Assembly: GCF_022919155.1 (NCBI RefSeq)
Contig: NZ_CP095045.1
Span: 2,914,001-2,978,000, forward strand
DNA: 64,000 nt
Source: Leucobacter allii
GTDB lineage: Bacteria; Actinomycetota; Actinomycetes; Actinomycetales; Microbacteriaceae
Direction of reading: 5' to 3'
A program made the translations under genes and the position numbers. The notes beneath the pieces were generated by a model. The model was not told the origin of the DNA, searched no databases, and worked only from the letters and a program-made list of their open reading frames with translations. Position 1 is the stretch's first letter. The number at the start of each line of letters is the position of its first letter. This document shows, piece after piece, positions 1 through 6,731 of the stretch.

Positions 1-1
1 C

Positions 2-829
2 GACTCGGGCAACCAGATCCTGCTGCTCATCGGCGGCAAGCGCGCGCAGCAGCGCGCCGACAAGGAGCACCCCTTCGGCTACGGCCGCGTGCGCTACGTC
101 TACGCCTTCGTCGTCGCGATCGTGCTCTTCTCCGTCGGCGGGGTGTTCTCCATCTACGAGGGCATCGAGAAGGTGCAGCATCCGCACGCGCTCGAGGTCT
201 GGTGGCTGCCGCTGCTCGTCCTCGTGATCGCGATCGTCCTCGAGAGCTTCTCGCTCCGCACCGCCGTCAAGGAGAGCCTGCCCCACAAGGGCGACTCCAG
301 CTGGTTCCAGTTCATCCGCCGCTCCAAGGCGCCCGAGCTGCCGGTCGTGCTGCTCGAGGATCTCGCGGCGCTCACCGGCCTCGTCTTCGCGCTGCTCGGC
401 GTCGGCCTCACCGTGATCACCGGGAACGGCCTCTTCGACGGCATCGCGACGATCCTCATCGGCGTGCTGCTCGTCGGAGTCGCGCTCATCGTCGGCATCG
501 AGGTGAAGAGCCTCCTCGTCGGCGAGGGCGCGAGCGACGAGGACATCGCGAAGATCGAGGCCGCGATCCTCGACTCGAAGGACATCGGCCGCATCATCCA
601 CATGAAAACCCTCTACCTCGGGCCCGATGAGTTCATGGTGGGCGCGAAGATCGACGTGGCCGCGACGGCGACGATGGGCGAGGTCTCGGCGATCGTGAAC
701 CTGGCCGAGCGCCGCATCCGCGACGCCGTCCCCGCGGCCCGCGTCATCTACCTCGAGCCCGACGTCTACCTCGATCCGAACGCCGACACGCCGTCGACGA
801 GCTCGATCGTGATGCTCTCGAGCGACTGA
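2..829 (+). CDS. Cation diffusion facilitator family transporter, 5' end cut off
   Basis: The reading frame is open from base 2, so the true start lies upstream of the window; 275 residues remain. It begins with DSGNQ, the end of a CDF transmembrane helix, followed by the HPFGYGR motif typical of this family. Four hydrophobic helices follow, including one that opens with EDLAALTG, the acidic metal-site helix of the ZnT9-like branch. The last 90 residues form the cytoplasmic ferredoxin-like domain that binds regulatory metal. The protein should export divalent metal (Zn, Co or Mn) in exchange for protons; the metal cannot be told from sequence. A short hairpin at 833-846 follows the stop codon. 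Confidence 0.9.
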   Translation, partial: DSGNQILLLIGGKRAQQRADKEHPFGYGRVRYVYAFVVAIVLFSVGGVFSIYEGIEKVQHPHALEVWWLPLLVLVIAIVLESFSLRTAVKESLPHKGDSSWFQFIRRSKAPELPVVLLEDLAALTGLVFALLGVGLTVITGNGLFDGIATILIGVLLVGVALIVGIEVKSLLVGEGASDEDIAKIEAAILDSKDIGRIIHMKTLYLGPDEFMVGAKIDVAATATMGEVSAIVNLAERRIRDAVPAARVIYLEPDVYLDPNADTPSTSSIVMLSSD

Positions 830-859
830 GCTGCGGCGGGCGCCGCGGGCTCTGACGCG

Positions 860-1333
860 CTACCGGCGCTCGGCGAAGAACTCCCTGAGGAGCGCGGCGC
901 TGTCCGCCGCCCCCACTCCGGCGACGACCTCGGGCACGGGGTGCGGGAGCCTGCCGTCTCGCAGCAGGTCGTAGACGCTGCCCGCCGCCCCCGCCTTCTC
1001 GTCCCAGGCGCCGAACACGACGCGCGGCACGCGCGCGGCGAGGATCGCGCCCGCGCACATGACGCAGGGCTCGAGCGTCACGACGAGCGTGCATCCCGCG
1101 AGGACCCGGTCCCCGAGCTCGCGCGCCGCGGCGCGGATCGCCAGGACCTCGGCGTGCGCGGTCGGATCCCGACCCGCCTCCCGATCGTTCCGCCCCGAGC
1201 CGATCTCCCGCCCCTCGGCGTCGAGCACGATCGCGCCGACCGGGATCTCCCCGGCCTCCCCGGCCTCGCGCGCGAGCGCGAGGGCGCGATCCATAACCGC
1301 GAGATCGGAGCGCGATGGGGGGAAGGGCGGCAC
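860..1333 (-). CDS. tadA: tRNA adenosine(34) deaminase TadA
   Basis: This gives 157 residues. The zinc-deaminase motif HAE is at residues 60-62 and PCVMC at 89-93, so the Zn ligands and the catalytic Glu are intact. TadA converts A34 of tRNA-Arg(ACG) to inosine. The start is uncertain: the GTG at 1333 gives the N-terminal extension that E. coli TadA has before its first helix, whereas the ATG at 1294 begins right at that helix. The frame stays open far upstream across upp, but that part is antisense to a real gene. It is divergent from upp, with 18 bp between the start codons, so the two promoters must overlap. Confidence 0.9.
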   Translation of the reverse strand: MPPFPPSRSDLAVMDRALALAREAGEAGEIPVGAIVLDAEGREIGSGRNDREAGRDPTAHAEVLAIRAAARELGDRVLAGCTLVVTLEPCVMCAGAILAARVPRVVFGAWDEKAGAAGSVYDLLRDGRLPHPVPEVVAGVGAADSAALLREFFAERR

Positions 1334-1339
1334 GGCACC

Positions 1340-1351
1340 TAGGATAGTTGC
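1340..1351 (+). promoter_or_regulatory. Leaderless-type promoter of upp
   Basis: The hexamer TAGGAT (1340-1345) is followed by 6 nt and then the ATG. At this spacing transcription would begin at the start codon itself. AGGA inside the hexamer could also serve as a weak ribosome site, so a leadered transcript is not excluded. Confidence 0.5.
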
Positions 1352-1990
1352 ATGCGAGTCTTCGTTGCGGATCATCCCCTCATCACCCACAAGTTGACGG
1401 TGCTGCGCAACGCGAAGACGCCGCAGCCCACGTTCCGGCTCCTCATCGAGGAGCTCATGACCCTGCTCGCCTACGAGGCGACCCGCGAGGTGCGCGTCGA
1501 GCCGCACGAGATCGAGACCCCCGTGGCGCCCACGACGGGCGTGCGCCTCAGCGAGCCGCTGCCGCTGATCGTGCCGATCCTGCGCGCCGGCCTCGGCATG
1601 CTCGAGGGCATGGTGAAGCTCGTACCGACCGCCGAGGTCGGCTTCCTGGGCATGGCCCGCGACGAGGAGACGCTGCAGCCGACCACCTACGCGGAACGGC
1701 TCCCCGACTCCCTCGCGGGCCGCCAGTGCTTCGTGCTGGATCCGATGCTCGCGACCGGCGGCTCCCTCGCCGCGGCGATCAGATTCCTCTTCGACCGCGG
1801 CGCCGACGACGTGACGGCGATCTGCGTGCTCGGCACCCCCGAGGGCGTCGAGGCGATCCGCGAGGCCGCGGGGGACCGCGAGGTCACGCTCGTGCTCGGC
1901 GCGCTCGACGAGGGGCTCGACGAACAGGCCTACATCGTCCCCGGTCTCGGCGACGCCGGCGATCGGCTCTACGGCACCGTCGACCACTGA
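1352..1990 (+). CDS. upp: Uracil phosphoribosyltransferase
   Basis: The product has 212 residues, the normal length for Upp. It makes UMP from uracil and PRPP in pyrimidine salvage. The PRPP loop DPMLATGGS is at residues 130-138, the phosphate-binding stretch ILRAGLGM at 76-83, and the uracil-binding segment near the end contains [12 protein letters not shown]. Upp is cytosolic and normally activated by GTP. It is a single gene, divergent from tadA and convergent with the acetyltransferase downstream. Confidence 0.97.
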   Translation: MRVFVADHPLITHKLTVLRNAKTPQPTFRLLIEELMTLLAYEATREVRVEPHEIETPVAPTTGVRLSEPLPLIVPILRAGLGMLEGMVKLVPTAEVGFLGMARDEETLQPTTYAERLPDSLAGRQCFVLDPMLATGGSLAAAIRFLFDRGADDVTAICVLGTPEGVEAIREAAGDREVTLVLGALDEGLDEQAYIVPGLGDAGDRLYGTVDH

Positions 1991-1997
1991 GCCGCGT

Positions 1998-2049
1998 GCG
2001 ACCGGGTCCGGCCCCCGCGCGGGTGCGGCCCCCGGCGCGACCGGGTCCG
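1998..2049. repeat. 13-bp direct repeat in a convergent gap
   Basis: GCGACCGGGTCCG occurs at 1998-2010 and again at 2037-2049, 39 bp apart, with GC-rich filler between them. It fills most of the gap between the converging upp and acetyltransferase genes. No clear hairpin terminator with a T-run is visible. Confidence 0.6.
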
Positions 2050-2050
2050 A

Positions 2051-2596
2051 TCAGCGCCGCGCGGCGGGGTCGGGGTCGGGGTCGTCCCGGGCGTCGAGCG
2101 CGAGCGTGAGGTAGGCGAGGTCGCGCCAGCCGCCGAATTTCGCGCCCACCTCGCGCAGCACTCCGGCGCGCTCGAAGCCGAGGCGCTCGTGCATCGCGAT
2201 GGAGCCGGTGTTCGCGGCGTCGATCGCGGCGACCATGACGTGCTTGCCGAGCCGCCTGGCCCGCACGACGAGGGCCTCCATCAGGGCGCGTCCGACGCCG
2301 AGCCCCTGCCGGTCGGCGCGGACGTAGACGGAGTGCTCGACCGTGTGCCGGTACCCGTCGAAGGCGCCGCGGTAGGCACCGAACGCGGCGTAGCCGAGGA
2401 CCTCCCGACCGCCCGCCGCCTCGTCGACCGCGACGAGCACCGGATATCCGAGCCGCTCGTGCTCCGCGAGCCACGCTTCCCGATCCGCCGCGGTGACCTG
2501 CTGGCTGGACCAGACCGCCGTCGAGCGCGCGATGGCCTCGTTGAGGATGGCCGCGATCCCGGGCAGCTCGGCGGGCGTCGCGTCGCGGATCTCCAT
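2051..2596 (-). CDS. GNAT N-acetyltransferase, phosphinothricin-acetyltransferase-like
   Basis: The product has 181 residues. The acetyl-CoA pyrophosphate loop RQGLGVGR is at 96-103, and TVEHSVYV just before it (about 85-92) is the hallmark of the Pat/Bar branch, which acetylates amino groups of small molecules such as phosphinothricin or methionine sulfoximine. The natural substrate cannot be told from sequence. The start at 2596 is supported by a -10 hexamer exactly 6 nt upstream. The last 12 residues are an Asp/Pro/Arg-rich tail. Confidence 0.87.
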   Translation of the reverse strand: MEIRDATPAELPGIAAILNEAIARSTAVWSSQQVTAADREAWLAEHERLGYPVLVAVDEAAGGREVLGYAAFGAYRGAFDGYRHTVEHSVYVRADRQGLGVGRALMEALVVRARRLGKHVMVAAIDAANTGSIAMHERLGFERAGVLREVGAKFGGWRDLAYLTLALDARDDPDPDPAARR

Positions 2597-2602
2597 GCGG
2601 CA

Positions 2603-2608
2603 ACTGTA
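2603..2608 (-). promoter_or_regulatory. -10 hexamer of a leaderless transcript (acetyltransferase)
   Basis: On the minus strand this reads TACAGT, followed by 6 nt (TGCCGC) and the ATG. There is no room for a ribosome site, so leaderless translation is likely. Confidence 0.55.
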
Positions 2609-2660
2609 GCGCCGGCCGTGAGGCGCCGGCGGCGGTGCGCCGTCGCGTGGACGGCGTCGC

Positions 2661-2697
2661 TTGACACCGCGAGGAATGATTTGCTTAACTTGGCGTT
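2661..2697 (+). promoter_or_regulatory. Promoter of a leaderless short ORF
   Basis: A consensus -35 TTGACA (2661-2666), an 18-bp spacer, -10 TTAACT (2685-2690) and then 7 nt to an ATG at 2698. This is one of the best sigma-70-type promoters in the window, and it places the transcript start at or next to that ATG. Confidence 0.7.
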
Positions 2698-2802
2698 ATG
2701 CATGAATCCACTCGTCCCCAGTCCGCCTTCGAGGTGAACATTGGGCAGACCGGCATGATGATGGCCGGTCGGGGTGTCATGCGCTGTCGAATGTGCAAGT
2801 GA
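2698..2802 (+). CDS. Leaderless 34-residue short ORF upstream of a regulator gene
   Basis: The ATG sits 7 nt after a strong -10 and opens 34 codons ending in TGA at 2800-2802. The peptide is Met-rich in the middle (GMMMAGRGVM) and ends CRMCK, with two Cys near the stop. It lies 180 nt upstream of the winged-helix regulator in the same transcript direction, with a long hairpin between them. I do not recognise the peptide. Architecturally it resembles the leaderless Cys-rich leader ORFs known as attenuators in mycobacteria, but the gene below is not a sulfur gene, so that comparison is inference. It could also be a small functional protein. Confidence 0.55.
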   Translation: MHESTRPQSAFEVNIGQTGMMMAGRGVMRCRMCK

Positions 2803-2843
2803 ACGATTTCCGATAGTCCGTTCCGCATCTGCGCGCCTCCTCT

Positions 2844-2917
2844 GAGACGCGCTCCCCTCTGAGCCGCCGCCCCGGTCGGCCGCTCTCCGCGCATCGCCGA
2901 TCGGCGGCGCGCGTCTC
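2844..2917 (+). promoter_or_regulatory. Long stem-loop in the 5' leader of the winged-helix regulator
   Basis: GAGACGCGC (2844-2852) pairs perfectly with GCGCGTCTC (2909-2917), and GCCGCCG (2863-2869) pairs with CGGCGGC (2902-2908), directly stacked on one side with a 10-nt bulge on the other. A competing 10-bp palindrome, GCCGATCGGC (2896-2905), overlaps the inner right arm, so two mutually exclusive folds are possible. No T-run follows, so it is not a standard terminator. It lies between the leaderless short ORF and the regulator's ribosome site. Confidence 0.6.
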
Positions 2918-2981
2918 GCATTCCGCGGCCCCGCCGCTCCCCGTCGCATCGACGGGTCGACAGCTTCCGAAGGACATCATC

Positions 2982-3683
2982 ATGGCTTCCACCACCGCCC
3001 CCCGCACGCTCCGTTCCGCCCGCCCCGACCTCGCCGCCGAGCTGCCCGTCCAGGCCGCGCCCGAGCGCAACGTGCCCGAGGGCACCGAGGTGCGCGGCTT
3101 CGCGCTCTACGTCGGCCTCGCCGATGACAAGATCGCCGACGGCGATCCCCGCCTCGGCGCCATCGTGACGCGGATCAAGCAGCTCGTCGCCGAGCTCTCC
3201 CCCGCCGCGGAGACCTACGCCGCCGTCGCACTCGCCCCCGAGGGCACCGGCGGCCGCGACGTCGACGTGGTGCGGCTCGCGCTCGGCGATCCCGCGGCGC
3301 ACGCGCGTCAGAAGCAGCACGAGCAGGATGCGGACGACCGCGCCGCGAGCGGCGTGATCCTCGACCTCTCGCGCAAGCGGGTGCTCCTCGACAACGTGGC
3401 GGCGGCGCTCACCTTCCGGGAGTTCGAGCTCCTGCAGTACCTCGTGCTCCGCGAGGGCCGCACGGTCAGCCGCGAGGAGCTCATCACGGCGCTCTGGAGC
3501 GACGCCTCCGAGGAGGAGACGCCGAGCGAGCGCACCATCGACGTGCACATCCGCCGCCTGCGGGTGAAGCTCGCGCAGTACCAGGACATCGTCCGCACGG
3601 TGCGCGGCACGGGGTACCGCTTCGACCGGCACGCGGACGTGTCGATCCTCAGCACGGCGGCGCCGAGCCCCGACGTTTTCTAA
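2982..3683 (+). CDS. Winged-helix (OmpR/PhoB-type DNA-binding domain) transcriptional regulator without receiver domain
   Basis: The product has 233 residues. Residues 123-215 form an OmpR-type winged helix: ALTFREFELLQYL at 142-154, the recognition helix RTIDVHIRRLRVKL at 184-197 and the wing VRGTGYRF at 207-214. The first 110 residues, with the block GFALYVGLADDK at 39-50, are not a phospho-receiver: there is no conserved Asp pocket or phosphorylation site. Such proteins are common in Microbacteriaceae, where the N-terminal domain has no assigned ligand. AAGGA lies 7 nt before the ATG. The roughly 280-nt leader carrying a short ORF and a hairpin suggests post-initiation control. Confidence 0.82.
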   Translation: MASTTAPRTLRSARPDLAAELPVQAAPERNVPEGTEVRGFALYVGLADDKIADGDPRLGAIVTRIKQLVAELSPAAETYAAVALAPEGTGGRDVDVVRLALGDPAAHARQKQHEQDADDRAASGVILDLSRKRVLLDNVAAALTFREFELLQYLVLREGRTVSREELITALWSDASEEETPSERTIDVHIRRLRVKLAQYQDIVRTVRGTGYRFDRHADVSILSTAAPSPDVF

Positions 3684-3773
3684 TCTGGCATTCCAACCGC
3701 GCCGCGGCCGCTCTTCCACGGGCTCCGCTCCTGCGGTAACGTCGATGGCAGATCAATTCCGAAGGAGATCGAC

Positions 3774-4373
3774 ATGACCACGCTGCCCCCCGAGGGACAG
3801 GACGGCCAGACTCCGGCCGACCAGACCCCGAACGTCCCCGCGCCCGAGGCTCCGGTCCCGCCCGCGGCCCCCGCGGCTCCGGAGACCCCGCAGTACCAGG
3901 CGCCGCAGCAGCCCGCGCAGCCCCAGTACCAGGCTCCCCCGGCCGCCCCCCAGTACCAGGCGCCCGCCGGGGGCCAGACGCCGCCCCCGGGCGGCTACCA
4001 GCAGCCCCAGCCGGGGTACGCGCAGCCGGTCAGCGATCCGGTGAGCAACGTCACGCTCAACTACTGGCTGTCGGTGTTCTTCACCTGGATCCCTGCCCTC
4101 ATCTTCTTCCTCATCGAGAAGGACAAGGGCAACCGTCAGGCCTACGACTACCACCGCGACAACCTGAACTTCTCGCTGCTGCGCGTCGCGGCGGTCATCG
4201 CCGCCTACATCCTGATGGTCATCCCCTACATCGGCTGGGTGCTCGCCATCATCGTGTGGATCGGCCTCGCCGTGCTGTTCGTGTTCCACATCATCGCGGC
4301 CGTCAAGGCGCCGCAGTCGTACCGCAACGGCGAGCGTCCGCCGTTCATCTTCAACATCCCCCTCGTCAAGTAG
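3774..4373 (+). CDS. DUF4870 domain-containing membrane protein with Pro/Gln-rich N-terminus
   Basis: The product has 199 residues. Residues 1-90 are low-complexity Pro/Ala/Gln with five QYQAP-type repeats, likely an unstructured cytoplasmic tail. Residues 95-190 carry three hydrophobic helices of the DUF4870/Tic20-like type, with the family motif DYHRDNLNFSLL after the first helix. A strong ribosome site (GAAGGAGA) precedes the ATG. The function of the family is unknown. It is a single gene ending in a strong terminator. Confidence 0.85.
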   Translation: MTTLPPEGQDGQTPADQTPNVPAPEAPVPPAAPAAPETPQYQAPQQPAQPQYQAPPAAPQYQAPAGGQTPPPGGYQQPQPGYAQPVSDPVSNVTLNYWLSVFFTWIPALIFFLIEKDKGNRQAYDYHRDNLNFSLLRVAAVIAAYILMVIPYIGWVLAIIVWIGLAVLFVFHIIAAVKAPQSYRNGERPPFIFNIPLVK

Positions 4374-4381
4374 CGGGATCC

Positions 4382-4422
4382 CCGACGGCCCCGGCACCCC
4401 TCGCGGGTGCCGGGGCCGTCGG
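4382..4422 (+). terminator. Rho-independent-type terminator after the DUF4870 gene
   Basis: A perfect 18-bp stem, left arm 4382-4399 and right arm 4405-4422, with the 5-nt loop CTCGC. It starts 9 nt after the stop codon. The tail is CGTTCCCCC rather than a pure T-run, as is usual at this GC content. Confidence 0.85.
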
Positions 4423-4503
4423 CGTTCCCCCACCCACGGCGCCGCCCAGCAATCCGCAGGGCTCCCGATCCGCATGGCCCCCGGTCCCGACCTCCCCGGC
4501 CCC

Positions 4504-4567
4504 GCGATCCCCGCGGCCCGCGATCCGTGCGGCGCCCGATCCCCGCGGCCCCCGATCCGTGCGGCCC
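4504..4567. repeat. 16-bp tandem array in a convergent gap
   Basis: Four successive 16-bp units (4504-4519, 4520-4535, 4536-4551, 4552-4567) of the form CCGATCCCCGCGGCCC / CCGATCCGTGCGGCCC, with decaying copies on both sides (about 4465-4600). It lies between the converging DUF4870 and PGPGW genes. Confidence 0.75.
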
Positions 4568-4602
4568 CCGATCCCCGGCCCCGATCGCCGCGGCCCCCGG
4601 TC

Positions 4603-4661
4603 TTCGCACGTCAGAAGATGTCGTCTGAAGCGGCTTCAACCCGCATTTCATGACGTGCGAA
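4603..4661. repeat. 59-bp element bounded by perfect 11-bp inverted repeats
   Basis: TTCGCACGTCA (4603-4613) and TGACGTGCGAA (4651-4661) are perfect inverted copies. Between them lies a second palindrome, TGAAGC-G-GCTTCA. The composition is less GC-rich than its surroundings. It overlaps the 3' end of the PGPGW gene and supplies its stop codon. It could be a small mobile or REP-like element; no second full copy is present here. Confidence 0.6.
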
Positions 4662-5180
4662 ACCCGGGCAGGGCAGGGCGAGACAGACGAGTCGGGCAGG
4701 GTCCGACGGGGAGGCCGGGCGGCTCGGGATCGGCGGGCCCGGGTGCGAGACGGGCGCGGGTGCGGGGCGAGCGGGCTCAGCCGGCCTGGCCGGCGCGCCG
4801 CCGCTCGGCCCCGCGCCCCGGTTCCCCCGAGCGGCGCGCTCGGCCTTCCGCGCGCGGCGCTCCGCCCGCCAGGCGTTCCACCGCTCCCAGAACCGCGCGA
4901 GCACCTTCCGCAGCCAGCCGAGCAGGCGCCGCGCCCAGTGGTACTCGGTGCCGAGGATCGTGAGGCCGATGAACACGATGAGCCAGCCGGGCCCGGGCAG
5001 TGGCACGAGGATCAGCCCCACGACGGCGACCACGATTCCGAGGGTCGTCACGACGATCTTGTAGAGCGAGTTCAGCCAGGGCCTGCGCCGGATCGCCGCG
5101 CGGCCGCGCTCCATGAACCGGCCGAAGCGGCGGCCCAGGCGATGCGCGCGCTCCGCGTCGTCGGCGTACGGGTCTCCCAT
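4611..5180 (-). CDS. PGPGW-motif membrane protein (TIGR02611-like)
   Basis: This gives 189 residues from the ATG at 5180, chosen because TACGCT lies 6 nt upstream. Two hydrophobic helices (about 41-60 and 67-80) flank the motif PLPGPGW at 60-66 that defines this family of small actinobacterial membrane proteins of unknown function. Residues 95-120 are very basic. The last 60 residues are Pro/Ala-rich, and the final 16 or so (ending AASDDIF) plus the stop are encoded inside an inverted-repeat element, so the native C-terminus may have been replaced. Confidence 0.8.
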   Translation of the reverse strand: MGDPYADDAERAHRLGRRFGRFMERGRAAIRRRPWLNSLYKIVVTTLGIVVAVVGLILVPLPGPGWLIVFIGLTILGTEYHWARRLLGWLRKVLARFWERWNAWRAERRARKAERAARGNRGAGPSGGAPARPAEPARPAPAPVSHPGPPIPSRPASPSDPARLVCLALPCPGFARHEMRVEAASDDIF

Positions 5181-5186
5181 GGTCCG

Positions 5187-5192
5187 AGCGTA
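5187..5192 (-). promoter_or_regulatory. -10 hexamer of a leaderless transcript (PGPGW gene)
   Basis: On the minus strand this reads TACGCT, with 6 nt (CGGACC) to the ATG. Confidence 0.55.
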
Positions 5193-5379
5193 CGCGACGG
5201 TGCTGGCAGGACGCCGGGATGGCCGGAGTGCCGACCGGGCCGATCCCTCGGCGAGCCCGGTGGCCAAGGCGCGAGCCGGGGGCGAGCACCGGGGCGCGCA
5301 CCCGGGGCGCGCCCCCGAGACAGGAGCGCGGCAGCCGTCGCCGCATCGCCCGCGGGGCCCGGGTCGCGCGCCGCCGCCC

Positions 5380-5385
5380 TAGACT
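5380..5385 (+). promoter_or_regulatory. -10 hexamer of a leaderless transcript (aminotransferase)
   Basis: TAGACT is followed by 6 nt (GGGCCC) and the GTG start. No ribosome site is present. Confidence 0.55.
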
Positions 5386-5391
5386 GGGCCC

Positions 5392-6609
5392 GTGAAGGAA
5401 CGCTGGCGCGCTGTGGCCCGGGCGACCGGGCTCGTCTCCCCCGACGGGTCGACCCGACCCACGATCTTCGCCGAGATGACGGCGCTCGCGCAGGCGAGCG
5501 GGGCCGCGAACCTCGGCCAGGGCTTTCCCGATGAGGACGGTCCCGCGTGGATCCGCGAGGCGGCGATCGCGGCGATCCGGGAGGGCGCGAACCAGTATCC
5601 GCCCGGGCGCGGGATCGCCGAGCTCCGGGAAGCCGTCGCGGCGCACCAGCGACGCCATTACGGCATCGAACTCGATCCCGCGACGGAGATCCTCATCACC
5701 GCGGGGGCGACCGAGGCGCTCACCGCGGCCGTGCTCGCGCTCGCGGGCCCGGGCGACGAGGTGGTCACCCTCGAACCATTCTACGACTCGCATGCCGCCG
5801 CGATCGCGCTCGCCGGGGCCACGCACGTCACGGTGCCGCTCGCCCCCGACCCGACCGGCGGCTTCCGAGTGGACCTCGACGCGCTCGACGCGGCGGTCGG
5901 CCCGCGCACGCGCGCGATCCTCGTGAACTCCCCGCACAACCCGACCGGCGCCGTGCTCGGCGCCGAGGAGCTCGCGCGGATCGCCGCCGCCGCGCAGCGC
6001 GCCGACGCCATCGTCGTCACCGACGAGGTGTACGAGCACCTCGTCTTCGACGACGCCGCCCACATCCCGATCGCGAGCCTGCCCGGCATGGCGGAGCGGA
6101 CGCTCACGGTCTCCTCGGCCGGCAAGACCTTCTCCCTCACCGGCTGGAAGGTCGGCTGGGTCTCGGGGCCGGCGGGGCTCATCGAGGCGGTCCTCGCGGT
6201 GAAGCAGTTCCTCACCTACTCCGGCGGCGCGCCCTTCCAGCCCGCGATCGCCCGCGCGCTCTCCGAGGGGGACGCCGACGTCGCCGGGCTGCGGGATTCG
6301 CTCGCCGCCAGACGGGACCGGCTGGTAACCGGGCTGCGCGCCGCGGGATTCTCCGTCGTCGTGCCGCACGGCACCTACTTCGTCTGCGCGGACGCGACGC
6401 CGTTCCTCACCCCCGATACCCCGGACGGCGCCGCCTTCGCCCGCGCCCTGCCCGGCCGAGCGGGGGTCGCCTGCGTGCCGCTCTCGGCGTTCTGCCGCGA
6501 GGGATCCGCCACGGCGCGCGCACTCGCCCCCTGGGTGCGATTCACCTTCGTGAAGGACGCGGCGACGCTGGACGCCGCGATCGATCGGCTCAGCGCGCTC
6601 CGAGGCTGA
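5392..6609 (+). CDS. PLP-dependent aminotransferase, class I fold
   Basis: The product has 405 residues from a GTG start. The Schiff-base lysine is K245 in SSAGKTFSLTGWKVGW. NSPHNPTG at 179-186 and DEVY at 211-214 bind the cofactor, and NLGQGFPD at 40-47 is the substrate-side motif of the methionine/kynurenine aminotransferase branch. It swaps an amino group between an amino acid and a 2-oxoacid. DapC-type succinyl-diaminopimelate aminotransferases of actinobacteria look similar, so the substrate is open. It is a single leaderless gene, convergent with fdhA. Confidence 0.9.
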   Translation: MKERWRAVARATGLVSPDGSTRPTIFAEMTALAQASGAANLGQGFPDEDGPAWIREAAIAAIREGANQYPPGRGIAELREAVAAHQRRHYGIELDPATEILITAGATEALTAAVLALAGPGDEVVTLEPFYDSHAAAIALAGATHVTVPLAPDPTGGFRVDLDALDAAVGPRTRAILVNSPHNPTGAVLGAEELARIAAAAQRADAIVVTDEVYEHLVFDDAAHIPIASLPGMAERTLTVSSAGKTFSLTGWKVGWVSGPAGLIEAVLAVKQFLTYSGGAPFQPAIARALSEGDADVAGLRDSLAARRDRLVTGLRAAGFSVVVPHGTYFVCADATPFLTPDTPDGAAFARALPGRAGVACVPLSAFCREGSATARALAPWVRFTFVKDAATLDAAIDRLSALRG

Positions 6610-6643
6610 ACACCGGATCGCCGTTCCGCAGAATCGGCGCAGG

Positions 6644-6700
6644 CGCGTCGGATCGGGGACGGCGCACCGGATCGGTGGCCGCGCACCGGATCGGGGACGG
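6644..6700. repeat. 19-bp tandem array in a convergent gap
   Basis: Three abutting 19-bp units (6644-6662, 6663-6681, 6682-6700) of the form CGCACCGGATCGGGGACGG with a few changes. The array sits between the converging aminotransferase and fdhA genes. I see no other feature in this 120-bp gap. Confidence 0.8.
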
Positions 6701-6731
6701 GCTCCGCCGCATGCCCCCGATCCGGATCCGC

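Noticed and set aside
1334..1987. Long N-terminal extension of TadA
   Set aside because: It is antisense to upp, which has full family motifs; TadA proteins have no such extension.
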